From the NCBI GenBank assembly GCA_964590995.1, contig CAZPYY010000008.1, forward strand, positions 1 to 29,338: 29,338 nt of DNA, written 5' to 3'. Positions 1-7,517 of this stretch are shown piece after piece; position 1 is the first letter of the stretch, and every line of letters begins with the position of its first letter. Made by a program: the position numbers and the translations under genes. A model generated the notes under the pieces. That model ran no database searches. It saw nothing but the letters and a program-made list of their open reading frames with translations, and was not told the origin of the DNA. The stretch is from Susulua sp964590995. GTDB lineage: Bacteria > Omnitrophota > Gorgyraeia > Duberdicusellales > 4484-171.

Positions 1-487
1 GAGTAGTTGCTCCAATAAGGGTAAAAGGTTTGAGATTAAACTTAACGCTCTTAGCATAAGGACCTTTATCAATAATAAAATCTATTTGGAAATTCTCCAT
101 TGCCGGATAGAGAAACTCCTCGACAACCTTTGAGAGACGGTGTATCTCGTCGATAAACAAGATATCTCCGGCCTCAAGATTAGTTAAAATCCCTACCAGG
201 TCTCCGGCTCTCTCTATAGCTGGTCCGCTGGTAGCAGTAAGTTTCGCCTTCATCTGGTGAGCAACACAATAAGCTAAAGAGGTCTTACCTAAGCCCGGGG
301 GCCCGGAAAGAAGCAGGTGCTCTAAGGGCTCGGATCTCTTCTTAGCAGCTTCTAAGGAGATCTCTAAAGAAGAAATAACATTCTTCTGGCCTAAAAACTC
401 TTTTAGATTCTTTGGCCGAAGAGAAAGATTAATAATCTGCTCTTCTTCATTCTCTTTCCAATAATCAGTAAATCTCTCTTCGCTCAT
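1..487 (-). CDS. ruvB: Holliday junction branch-migration ATPase RuvB (partial, N-terminal part)
   Basis: This is the first 162 codons of RuvB; the gene runs off the window start. RuvB is the AAA+ motor that, with RuvA, drives branch migration of Holliday junctions before RuvC cleavage. Translating the minus strand from the ATG at 485-487 gives a short acidic N-terminus, then LRPKNLKEFLGQ, the Walker A segment GPPGLGKTS, TSGPAIERAGDL, the Walker B segment ILFIDEIHRL and FTLIGATT. All are in the order seen in known RuvB proteins. It is the last visible gene of the long minus-strand housekeeping operon, 97 nt downstream of scpA. The Shine-Dalgarno is weak (GTAGGACG about 15 nt upstream), so translation start is slightly uncertain. 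Family identity is secure; the C-terminal winged-helix part cannot be judged. Confidence 0.96.
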   Translation of the reverse strand, partial: MSEERFTDYWKENEEEQIINLSLRPKNLKEFLGQKNVISSLEISLEAAKKRSEPLEHLLLSGPPGLGKTSLAYCVAHQMKAKLTATSGPAIERAGDLVGILTNLEAGDILFIDEIHRLSKVVEEFLYPAMENFQIDFIIDKGPYAKSVKFNLKPFTLIGATT

Positions 488-584
488 TTTAGTCTTGCAG
501 ACGTCCTACTTAAGGATACCCTATAGATATATAGCACAGATTGTGCAGAAATAGAATGTCCTTAAACAGGGCGCCAGCCATAGA

Positions 585-1286
585 TTACGCAAAAACACTC
601 TCCCTGCGGGCGATTAAAATCGAACCGAAAAGATCTTCCTGTATAGCAGCAATCTCTTTTAACTTCATTAGCTCCAATATGGCTAAAAATGTAACTACAA
701 TTTCCAATTTATTCTTGGCTGAAGAAAACAGCTCTTCCAAAGAAACCCTTTCTTTAACCAAGAGAAGATGTAATAAGTCATGAATTTTATCCTCTACTGT
801 AAACTCATCCTTAACAACCTCAAAGAAAATATCTTTAGGAATCTCTTTAAGGGCATTCTTAAAAGCACTAATCAGATCAAATATCGATGCTTCGATATAA
901 ACCTCGCCAGTTGGAGAATCGGGTGTCGGACGCTTAAAATACCTGTTCCTCTCTATTTCCTTCTCTCTTAGGAACTCTGCTGCCTCTTTAAACTTCTCAT
1001 ATTCCAGAAGTCTTCTTACTAACTCTTCCCGAGGATCTTCTTCCTCGTCCTGAGGCTCCTCTTCACAAGGAAGGATCATCTTGGACTTGATACTAATTAG
1101 GTTAGCGGCAGTAACTAAGTATTCAGAAGCAACATTTATATCTAGAAGCTTCATCAACTCTAAAAATTGCAAATATTGTTCTACAACTTTGGCTATGGGA
1201 ATATCATAGATATTAAGATGGTCCTTCTTTATAAGATAAAGAAGTAAATCCAAAGGCCCTTCAAAAATATCTAATCTTATCTTCAT
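585..1286 (-). CDS. scpA: segregation and condensation protein A (ScpA)
   Basis: ScpA is the kleisin subunit that bridges the SMC heads in the bacterial condensin complex. The 233-aa product has the family hallmark near the N-terminus (IFEGPLDLLLYLI, residues 8-20), followed by the helical block with VEQYLQFLELM and SEYLVTAANLISIKSKMILP (about 55-74). An acidic linker and a C-terminal winged-helix ending in FLAILELMKLKEIAAIQE follow, close to the usual 240-260 aa. The gene sits between trpS and ruvB. No scpB is visible, since the gene after scpA here is ruvB. Its ATG follows directly on a copy of the dispersed leader element (1287-1496), whose conserved 3' end supplies the sequence in front of the start codon (GTAGCTAAAAG); this Shine-Dalgarno is poorer than in the other three copies. 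Confidence 0.93.
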   Translation of the reverse strand: MKIRLDIFEGPLDLLLYLIKKDHLNIYDIPIAKVVEQYLQFLELMKLLDINVASEYLVTAANLISIKSKMILPCEEEPQDEEEDPREELVRRLLEYEKFKEAAEFLREKEIERNRYFKRPTPDSPTGEVYIEASIFDLISAFKNALKEIPKDIFFEVVKDEFTVEDKIHDLLHLLLVKERVSLEELFSSAKNKLEIVVTFLAILELMKLKEIAAIQEDLFGSILIARRESVFA

Positions 1287-1496
1287 CTTTTAGCTACAAT
1301 AGTTTCTCTATGTTCTTATTGCTTTTTTCTATTTTTTATAACTTTGTTATCTGGCAATAGCACTGATGGATACAATTTATCGGTTTAGGATTCGCCTAAA
1401 CCGAGGCACCCGGAAAAAGTTGCGGTTTAGGCGAATCCTAAACCGCCATCCTGTCCAGTTCACCCGGCTCCGCCTTTGGCGGAGATTGTATACATA
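1287..1496 (-). repeat. dispersed intergenic leader element, copy A (before scpA)
   Basis: This element fills the whole trpS-scpA spacer. In minus-strand sense it begins with TGTATACAATCTCCGCC just after the trpS stop. It then forms a hairpin with CTCCGCC/GGCGGAG arms and two 23-nt hairpins with CGGTTTAGG/CCTAAACCG arms, and closes with ATTGTATCCATC at 1365-1376. That closing segment pairs with the opening segment. A 78-nt leader (1287-1364) then runs to the scpA ATG. Copies B, C and D have the same order and nearly the same leader length. Copy A is about 60 nt longer because of the extra inverted hairpin. There is no coding capacity. The structure is predicted by eye. Confidence 0.85.
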
Positions 1497-2477
1497 CTAA
1501 ATCTTTAAGGCCTCTTTAACTTCTGAGATGGTTTTTTGTGCCCGATCTCTCGATTTCTTTCTGCCCTCATCTAAAATATCTCTTAAGTAATTCTTCTTTT
1601 TCAAAATCTTTCTCTTCTCTTCTCTCTTGGGAGCAATAAACTCTTCAAGAATTTTTACCAATTCACTCTTACACTCCCGGCAACCCCTGTCGGCTCCCTT
1701 GCATTCTTTAGAAACTTGGGATTTTTTATCGGGAGCAAAGATAGAGTAATAATCAAAGACATTACAAACATCAGGGTGGCCAGGATCATTCCTTCTCTTT
1801 CGAGCCGGATCAGTAAACATTGAAAGAACCTTACGTTTTAGGCTCCCTGAATCTTCAGATAGCTCAATGCAATTATTGTAGCTCTTGCTCATCTTTCTTC
1901 CGTCTAAGCCTAAGAAACGCGGAACCGAAGTAAGTAAGGCTTGGGGTTCAGTAAAAACCTTGCTCTTGTAGATAAAATGAAAACGTCTGAGAATCTGCCG
2001 GCATAATTCCAAATGTGGCAGCTGATCTTCACCAACCGGAACAAAATTAGCTTTATATAGAAGAATATCTGCGGATTGCAAGACCGGATAGCCTAAAAAA
2101 GCGTGGGTATTTATATCCTTATCCTTTAATTGGACAAGCTGTTCTTTAAAGGTTGGGCATCTAAATAACCAACCCAAAGGAACTAGGGTTGAAAGAATCA
2201 TGTATAGCTCCAGATGTTCCGGCGCCTCGGATTGTATGAAGATAACACTCTTTTTTGGATCTATTCCATAGGCTAACCAATCACTGACATTATCCAAGAC
2301 AGAACCTTTAATGATTGAGGAGTTTTTATACTCGCTCATCAGCGCATGCCAATCAGCAACCATGAAAAAACACTTATACTCCTCCTGCAGCATTATCCAA
2401 TTGGATAATGCTCCTACCCAATGCCCAAGGTGTAACTTTCCAGTAGGTCTGATCCCGCTCAAAATTATCTTCTTCAT
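1497..2477 (-). CDS. trpS: tryptophan--tRNA ligase
   Basis: This is a class I aminoacyl-tRNA synthetase that charges tRNA-Trp in the cytoplasm. The 326-aa protein has the normal bacterial length. The HIGH-type motif is HLGH at residues 16-19 and KMSKS is at 195-199. The fold core contains LGYPVLQSADILLYKA (128-143) and GEDQ (149-152). Near the C-terminus four cysteines, C238, C259, C266 and C269, form C-x20-C-x6-C-x2-C. This closely resembles the [4Fe-4S] motif described for Thermotoga maritima TrpRS (C-x22-C-x6-C-x2-C), so an iron-sulfur cluster near the anticodon-binding region is plausible but inferred. The gene lies between infB and scpA and has a copy of the dispersed leader element on both sides. 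Its Shine-Dalgarno (AGGTAAGAG) belongs to the upstream copy. Confidence 0.97.
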   Translation of the reverse strand: MKKIILSGIRPTGKLHLGHWVGALSNWIMLQEEYKCFFMVADWHALMSEYKNSSIIKGSVLDNVSDWLAYGIDPKKSVIFIQSEAPEHLELYMILSTLVPLGWLFRCPTFKEQLVQLKDKDINTHAFLGYPVLQSADILLYKANFVPVGEDQLPHLELCRQILRRFHFIYKSKVFTEPQALLTSVPRFLGLDGRKMSKSYNNCIELSEDSGSLKRKVLSMFTDPARKRRNDPGHPDVCNVFDYYSIFAPDKKSQVSKECKGADRGCRECKSELVKILEEFIAPKREEKRKILKKKNYLRDILDEGRKKSRDRAQKTISEVKEALKI

Positions 2478-2619
2478 CTCTTACCTACAATAGTTTTCTA
2501 TTCTTTTATTACTTCTCTTCCCCATTTTAAAACTTTGTTGTCCAGCGTTAGTGATGATGGATATAATATATTATTGGGGCTTCGCCTCAACAAGCTTGCT
2601 TCACAAGATTATATACATC
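2478..2619 (-). repeat. dispersed intergenic leader element, copy B (before trpS)
   Basis: This element occupies the infB-trpS spacer. In minus-strand sense the outer stem is GATGTATATAAT (2608-2619) with ATTATATCCATC (2556-2567). Compared with the other copies, the C-G pair inside this stem is changed to T-A on both sides. The inner hairpins are the most diverged of the four copies, with GTTGAGGC facing GCCCCAAT. The 78-nt leader (2478-2555) is well conserved and ends CTATTGTAGGTAAGAG directly before the trpS ATG, providing its ribosome binding site. Confidence 0.83.
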
Positions 2620-2626
2620 TCTGTTC

Positions 2627-4534
2627 TCATTTTAATTTCCGAGCGATTACCTCTTCGTTAAACACATCAATAACATCACCCTCTTTAACTTTATCATAAC
2701 CTATGCTGATACCACATTCAAGACCTTCGGTCACCTCTCTAACATCATCTTTGAATCTCTTTAAGGTCTGAATCTTGCCCTCAAAGATTACCTCATTATC
2801 CCTAAAGAGGTTACATACTGCTCCTCTTTTGATCTTTCCCTTCTCTACCATAGATCCAGCGATTATCCCAGCTCTCGATAACTTAAATACTGTCTTTATC
2901 CTGGCTCTTCCTAGGAAGGTACGCTTTATCTGAGGAGTTAATAATCCTTCTACTGCACCCTTAACATCATCAATAAGCTCATAAACAATCTTATAAGATC
3001 TAGTCTCAATACCTTTCTTTCGGGCTAATTCTCTAACCCGGGCATCAATGCTAACCTTAAAACCCACTACGATAGCATCAGTAACTTCAGCCAAAAGAAT
3101 ATCTGAAAAGTTTACTGCTCCTACCCCTTTATGGACAATGGTTAACTCCACTTCCTTGGTGGGAATTTTCTTTAAAGCCCCTTCAACAGCCTCTAAGGTA
3201 CCGCCAACATCAGCCTTAAGAATGATCTTTAATTGCTTTAAGTTCTCTTCCTTTACTTTTTTATATAAATCTTCTAATTTAAGGTGAGTTACTGGGGTAA
3301 GCTTCTTCTTGGCTTCCTCCTCTCTTCTTTTCTTGGTGATTTCCCGAGCACTCTTTTCATCAGGCACAACTAATAATTGTTCACCGGGATTAGGCACACC
3401 ATTTAAACCCAAGATCTCGGCCGGATAAGCTGGTAGAACTTCTTTTAGAGATTTAGCTCTATCATCATGCATTGCCCTTATTCTTCCAGAATAAAGACCA
3501 CAGATATACCAATCTCCAATTTTCAGCACCCCCTCCTTAACTAAAACTGTGGCTAAAGAACCTTTGCCTTTAGATAATCTTGCCTCTACTACCACTCCGA
3601 TAGCTGGACGTTGGTAATCTGCTCTTAACTCCATGATGTCAGATTGGAGAATAATTAAGTCTAAGAGAGCATCTATTCCCTCGCCGGTCTTAGCTGATAC
3701 ATTTACAGTAATGGTCTTACCTCCCCAATCTTCAGGAACCAGCTCCATCTTAGAGAGCTGTTGCTTTACCATATCAATATTAGCATTGGGTCTATCAATC
3801 TTATTAATAGCAACAATTATCGGAGCTCCTGAGGCCTTAGCATGATCAATAGCCTCTACTGTTTGAGGCTTAACACCCTCATCAGCTGCTACTACAATAA
3901 CTACAATATCAGTAATATCGGCACCGCGCGCGCGCATGGCTGTGAAGGTTTCATGACCGGGAGTATCTAGGAAAGTAACTCTTCCTTTATCCAAAGTTAC
4001 CTGATAAGCACCAATGTGTTGGGTAATTCCTCCAGTCTCCCTCTCGGTAACTTTACTCTTTCGAATATAATCAAGAATACTTGTCTTTCCATGATCAATA
4101 TGCCCCATGAGAGTAACTACCGGAGCGCGCTTCTCTAAATGCTTAGACTCAACCCTTAGAATCTCCTCTTCTTTAGAGATCTTTTCTTTCAAGTTAACCT
4201 TATAATCATAAGCAATCTCTCGTGCACACTCTTCACTCACGCTCTGATTAATAGTAAAAAACTTACCCTTCTTTACTAAGTCGGTTAAAAGTTGCGAGGG
4301 TTTTTTACTTAACTTTACAGCTAAATCTTTAATCGTAATTGGAAAACTCACCTCAATAACATTTTCCTCAATCTCTTTACGATCTAGCTCTCCAATCTCC
4401 TGCTTAATGATCTCAGCTGTATCCGCATCCACGCTAGACATGTGATTTTTCACAGGAAAATTAAGCGCTTTTAACTTCTTAATTAGCTCTTTACTATCTA
4501 TGTTTAGCTCTTTAGCTATCTCATAAATTCTCAT
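2627..4534 (-). CDS. infB: translation initiation factor IF-2
   Basis: IF-2 is the GTPase that brings initiator tRNA to the 30S subunit and promotes subunit joining. The 635-aa protein has an N-terminal IF2_N helical module (residues 1-50), a second one at about 65-115, then the G domain. G1 is GHIDHGKT (144-151), G3 is DTPGH (190-194) and G4 is NKID (244-247). The usual beta-barrel and C-terminal domains follow. It is much shorter than E. coli IF2 (890 aa), mainly because the long charged N-terminal linker is absent, as in many phyla. Its ATG overlaps the nusA 3' end by 14 nt, indicating translational coupling within the classic rimP-nusA-infB block. Initiator tRNA-fMet, its substrate, is encoded in the same window. 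Confidence 0.97.
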   Translation of the reverse strand: MRIYEIAKELNIDSKELIKKLKALNFPVKNHMSSVDADTAEIIKQEIGELDRKEIEENVIEVSFPITIKDLAVKLSKKPSQLLTDLVKKGKFFTINQSVSEECAREIAYDYKVNLKEKISKEEEILRVESKHLEKRAPVVTLMGHIDHGKTSILDYIRKSKVTERETGGITQHIGAYQVTLDKGRVTFLDTPGHETFTAMRARGADITDIVVIVVAADEGVKPQTVEAIDHAKASGAPIIVAINKIDRPNANIDMVKQQLSKMELVPEDWGGKTITVNVSAKTGEGIDALLDLIILQSDIMELRADYQRPAIGVVVEARLSKGKGSLATVLVKEGVLKIGDWYICGLYSGRIRAMHDDRAKSLKEVLPAYPAEILGLNGVPNPGEQLLVVPDEKSAREITKKRREEEAKKKLTPVTHLKLEDLYKKVKEENLKQLKIILKADVGGTLEAVEGALKKIPTKEVELTIVHKGVGAVNFSDILLAEVTDAIVVGFKVSIDARVRELARKKGIETRSYKIVYELIDDVKGAVEGLLTPQIKRTFLGRARIKTVFKLSRAGIIAGSMVEKGKIKRGAVCNLFRDNEVIFEGKIQTLKRFKDDVREVTEGLECGISIGYDKVKEGDVIDVFNEEVIARKLK

Positions 4535-5708
4535 CTTTAGTTGTCTCCTTTTTCTCCTCTTTTGCCGCCTCTTTTGCAGCCACTACTTTCTTTGCCTCTT
4601 CTATTATGCTAGCTGCCTTTTTCTCTCCTATGCCCTTAAGCGAAGAGAGCTCAGCGGCTTTAGCCTTAGCCAAGGAGTTTAAATTATTATACCCGGCATC
4701 TACTAAAGTAGCAGCTACTTTCTTGCCTACAGCTTTTAGAGCAAGTAGTTTCTTAATATTCTCTTCAATACTCTCTCGGGAACGAACATCTATCTCCCAA
4801 CCTACTAATTTTGAAGCCAGGCGGACATTCTGCCCCTTACGTCCGATAGCTAAAGAGAGCTGATCAGCAGCAACTAAAACTTTAGCTCTCTTGTTATCGC
4901 GGTTTAATTCAATCATTGAAATAATTGCCGGGGAAAGAGCCATCTTGATAAATTCTTTTACATCCTCGCTCCATCTTACAATATCAATCTTCTCTCCTCT
5001 TAACTCCTCGATTATGCTCTTTACCCGTGAACCTCTTATTCCAACACAAGCACCGACACAATCAACCTTATCGTTTTTAGAGAAGACAGCAATCTTTGTC
5101 CTCTCGCCAGGATCGCGAGCAATTGCTTTTACCTCAACAATTCCCTCGCCAATTTCAGGAACTTCTAAATCAAATAGTTTGCGGATTAAACCTTCGTGCC
5201 TGCGGGAAAGAATTATCTGCACACCTTTTTCCTTCTTAACCTCATAGACAAAAGCTTTAACCCTCTCGCCAATACGAAAGTGATCGAGGGGGCTTAAGAA
5301 GGAGTTAGGGATTATACCTTCAGCCTTACCCATAAGGTCCAAGATAATAGCTTTTCTCTCTAGGCGGTAAACAACACCTCCGACAATACTACCCTCTTTG
5401 TCCTTATAGCCATTATAGATATTATCCTTTTCAGCCTCTCTTATCTTCTGGATTATCACCTGTCGGGCTGTCTGAGCAGCAATCCGGCCAAATTCATTAG
5501 ATACTATTTCTTTATCGCCGACGTAAACATGGATATCTCCTTTTTCAGGATCGATCTCTACCCTGGCCTCAGCATCCTGAGAAGTTATCTTAACAATCTT
5601 CTTCGCCGCTATAGCTAAAGCTTGCTTAATAGCTTCGATAAGAATATTTTTATCTATGCCTTTTTCCCTTTCTAGTTGTGCAAGTACACTTAAAAATTCT
5701 TTTTTCAC
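4521..5708 (-). CDS. nusA: transcription termination/antitermination factor NusA
   Basis: NusA binds RNA polymerase and modulates pausing, intrinsic termination and antitermination. The 395-aa product shows the N-terminal polymerase-binding domain (1-100), an S1 domain (about 104-170, ending IILSRRHEGLIRKLFDLEVP), KH1 with GACVGIRGSRVKSIIEEL (219-236) and KH2 with AIGRKGQNVRLASKL (287-301). One helix-hairpin-helix domain follows (330-375, LKGIGEKKAASIIEEA), then a Lys/Glu-rich tail. It has one C-terminal HhH unit rather than the tandem acidic repeats of gamma-proteobacteria. The gene is 40 nt after rimP and overlaps infB by 14 nt. Start ATG at 5708 is preceded by AAAGGAGG (AAAGGAGGTTTATAAAGGTGAAAA region), a strong ribosome binding site. 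Confidence 0.97.
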   Translation of the reverse strand: MKKEFLSVLAQLEREKGIDKNILIEAIKQALAIAAKKIVKITSQDAEARVEIDPEKGDIHVYVGDKEIVSNEFGRIAAQTARQVIIQKIREAEKDNIYNGYKDKEGSIVGGVVYRLERKAIILDLMGKAEGIIPNSFLSPLDHFRIGERVKAFVYEVKKEKGVQIILSRRHEGLIRKLFDLEVPEIGEGIVEVKAIARDPGERTKIAVFSKNDKVDCVGACVGIRGSRVKSIIEELRGEKIDIVRWSEDVKEFIKMALSPAIISMIELNRDNKRAKVLVAADQLSLAIGRKGQNVRLASKLVGWEIDVRSRESIEENIKKLLALKAVGKKVAATLVDAGYNNLNSLAKAKAAELSSLKGIGEKKAASIIEEAKKVVAAKEAAKEEKKETTKDENL

Positions 5709-5748
5709 CTTTATAAACCTCCTTTAATGATGACGATTTTAGTGGGCA

Positions 5749-6210
5749 TTATTTAATTTCTATTTTCTCCTTGCCCACTTTAATTTTATTAAAATTAATT
5801 TTTAGGATTTTGTCTTTATAGTCTAATGACAATTTGCTATCGTCAACCGCTAAAACTTGACCTTCTAAATACTCTTTGCCTTCAACAGGCCCATTCAACC
5901 AAAGAGAAATATTTCTCCCTTTGACTTTAAGAAAATCTTTAAAAGTGTGGAGCTTTCTATCTAGGCCAGAAGAATTAACTTCTACTGCATAATCGGAACC
6001 TAAATTACCGCTCTCCTCCAAATAAGCAACAACTCTTTTGTTAATAGCCGCACAACTATCTAAGGTTATGCCGCCTTCAGGAAGATCAACTATACAACGT
6101 AAGATATTCTTCCCGCTGGAAGGATGAATCTTAAACTCTAGCAGCTCTACCCCCGCTTCTTTAACAATATCTTGAACTTTGAGTTGAATTTGCCTATTCC
6201 TATCTACCAT
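5749..6210 (-). CDS. rimP: ribosome maturation factor RimP
   Basis: RimP assists 30S subunit maturation. The product is about 153 aa, the usual length. It contains GVELLEFKIHPSSGKNILRC in the N-terminal domain, GGITLDSCAAINKRV, and the hallmark segment YAVEVNSSGLDRKL (family consensus YxLEVSSPGLDRPL). A small C-terminal Sm-like domain follows. I chose the ATG at 6208-6210, with AAAAGG five nucleotides upstream. A GTG six nucleotides further upstream (6216) is also in frame but has a poorer ribosome binding site. The start lies inside the 3' end of proS (stop at 6200-6202), so translation is probably coupled. The order rimP-nusA-infB is conserved across bacteria and supports the call. Confidence 0.93.
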   Translation of the reverse strand: MVDRNRQIQLKVQDIVKEAGVELLEFKIHPSSGKNILRCIVDLPEGGITLDSCAAINKRVVAYLEESGNLGSDYAVEVNSSGLDRKLHTFKDFLKVKGRNISLWLNGPVEGKEYLEGQVLAVDDSKLSLDYKDKILKINFNKIKVGKEKIEIK

Positions 6211-7429
6211 ACTCACCTTTTAAAAACTTTATTAGCCCTTCTTTCTTAAAGGCCTTACTCTCTTTTGTTTTTCTCACCTCTAAATCTATAGTTTCATCTT
6301 TGAGGTATTTCTTGCCCATAATTAGAATATAAGGATTGCCGAGTAAATAAGCATCGTTAAACTTAACCCCGGCAGCTTCTTCGCGATCATCAACTAATAC
6401 TGAAAAGCTCTCCTTCTCTAAAGCCTTTTCTAGCTCTAAAGCTTGGGGTAATAATTTGCTATCTAAAACTACCAAGCTTAGATCAAAAGGACTTACCCCC
6501 CTAGGCCAGACTAAACCCTTTTGGTCAGAATTAACCTCAGCTATAGCTGAGAGAACTCTACTTACTCCAATGCCATAACAACCCATTATAAAAGGCAGCC
6601 TCTTGCCGTTCTCATCAAGAAAGAGAGCTTCTTGGGCCTCGGAATACTTTGTCCCTAATTTAAATACATGGCCAATCTCAATCATTCTCTTCTCATTCAG
6701 CTTCTTCTTGCAATCCGGGCACCTACCTTCCTTCGTAAAATACTTTGCACAACCAGGACAATAAAACAATATATCCTCTCCGATATCTCCAGGAACCATA
6801 AACTCATGGGACAGGCTTCCGCCCATAGCTCCGGGGTCTGCTTCAATATCTATAAAATCCAAACCACACTCGGTAAATATATCTTTATAGGCCGCAAACA
6901 TGCTTTCATAATTCTTATCTAAGCCTTCGTTATCTTTATCAAAGCTATAAGCATCTTTCATAATGAACTCTAAGCTACGCATTAGCCCGAAACGAGGCCG
7001 GGGTTCATCACGAAACTTTGTCTGAATCTGATAGAGTAGCACCGGAAGCTGTTTGTAAGAGAAGACCAGGCGCCGAATGATCTCGGTAATTTCTTCCTCA
7101 TGAGTGGGACCTAAGCATATGTCTCTATCCTTGCGGTCTTTAAACCTAAACATCACCTCTGCTAAATCTTTCTCCCGACCGGTCTTCCGCCAAATCTCTA
7201 TAGGTTGAAGAGCGCTCATGAATAACTCTTGAGCTCCTTTTGCGTTCATGTGTTTTCGAATAATATTATTAATATTGTCCAACACTCTGTAACCTAAAGG
7301 AAGATAGGAATATATTCCTGATGAGACCATAAAAAGAAATCCCCCTTTAAGAAGCAACTTATGACTTTTGCACTCAGCAGCTTTAGGGTCTTCTCTCTGA
7401 GTAAAAATAAAGCTCTTTGAAAATAACAT
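6200..7429 (-). CDS. proS: proline--tRNA ligase, short form without the INS editing domain
   Basis: This is a class II synthetase charging tRNA-Pro. The N-terminus (REDPKAAECKSHKLLLKGG, SSGIYSYLPLGYRVL) and motif 2 region (GPTHEEEIT, QIQTKFRDEPRPRFGLMR) are those of bacterial-type ProRS. Motif 3 is GCYGIGVSR. The anticodon-binding domain includes VLVDDREEAAGVKFNDA. At 409 aa it is about 160 residues shorter than E. coli ProRS. The gap lies exactly where the INS domain, which clears mischarged Ala-tRNA-Pro, would sit between motifs 2 and 3. In its place is a short Cys-rich piece (CPGC and CPDC, about residues 225-240). INS-lacking bacterial ProRSs are known, so editing may be absent or supplied in trans. 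The gene overlaps rimP and is 88 nt downstream of ispG. Confidence 0.95.
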   Translation of the reverse strand: MLFSKSFIFTQREDPKAAECKSHKLLLKGGFLFMVSSGIYSYLPLGYRVLDNINNIIRKHMNAKGAQELFMSALQPIEIWRKTGREKDLAEVMFRFKDRKDRDICLGPTHEEEITEIIRRLVFSYKQLPVLLYQIQTKFRDEPRPRFGLMRSLEFIMKDAYSFDKDNEGLDKNYESMFAAYKDIFTECGLDFIDIEADPGAMGGSLSHEFMVPGDIGEDILFYCPGCAKYFTKEGRCPDCKKKLNEKRMIEIGHVFKLGTKYSEAQEALFLDENGKRLPFIMGCYGIGVSRVLSAIAEVNSDQKGLVWPRGVSPFDLSLVVLDSKLLPQALELEKALEKESFSVLVDDREEAAGVKFNDAYLLGNPYILIMGKKYLKDETIDLEVRKTKESKAFKKEGLIKFLKGEYGR

Positions 7430-7517
7430 TCTTTCTCTCCCTACCTATTCCTTAAAAATACTCTCGCTAATCTCGATACCTTTCTTCTTAAAGATTGGCA
7501 AGAATTCCGGTATATTT

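Noticed and set aside
510..581. 23-codon minus-strand frame between scpA and ruvB
   Set aside because: It has an ATG six nucleotides past the scpA stop but no recognisable sequence and no good ribosome binding site of its own; most likely chance.
1287..2619. Insertion sequence or transposon for the dispersed elements
   Set aside because: No transposase or target-site duplication is visible; at most non-autonomous elements, so they are reported as repeats.
3922..3940. Alternating CG run (GCGCGCGCGC) that might form Z-DNA
   Set aside because: It encodes the conserved RARGAD segment of IF-2 after the G3 motif; codon choice is enough to explain it.
4606..5247. Long open frames on the plus strand opposite nusA (also opposite infB, eno, dxr)
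   Set aside because: They are antisense shadows of highly conserved minus-strand genes and show no family similarity or ribosome binding sites.
7430..7517. Protein-like translation (PEFLPIFKKKGIEI) directly after the ispG stop
   Set aside because: The frame is preceded by a stop and has no start codon; 88 nt is too short to separate a gene remnant from chance.
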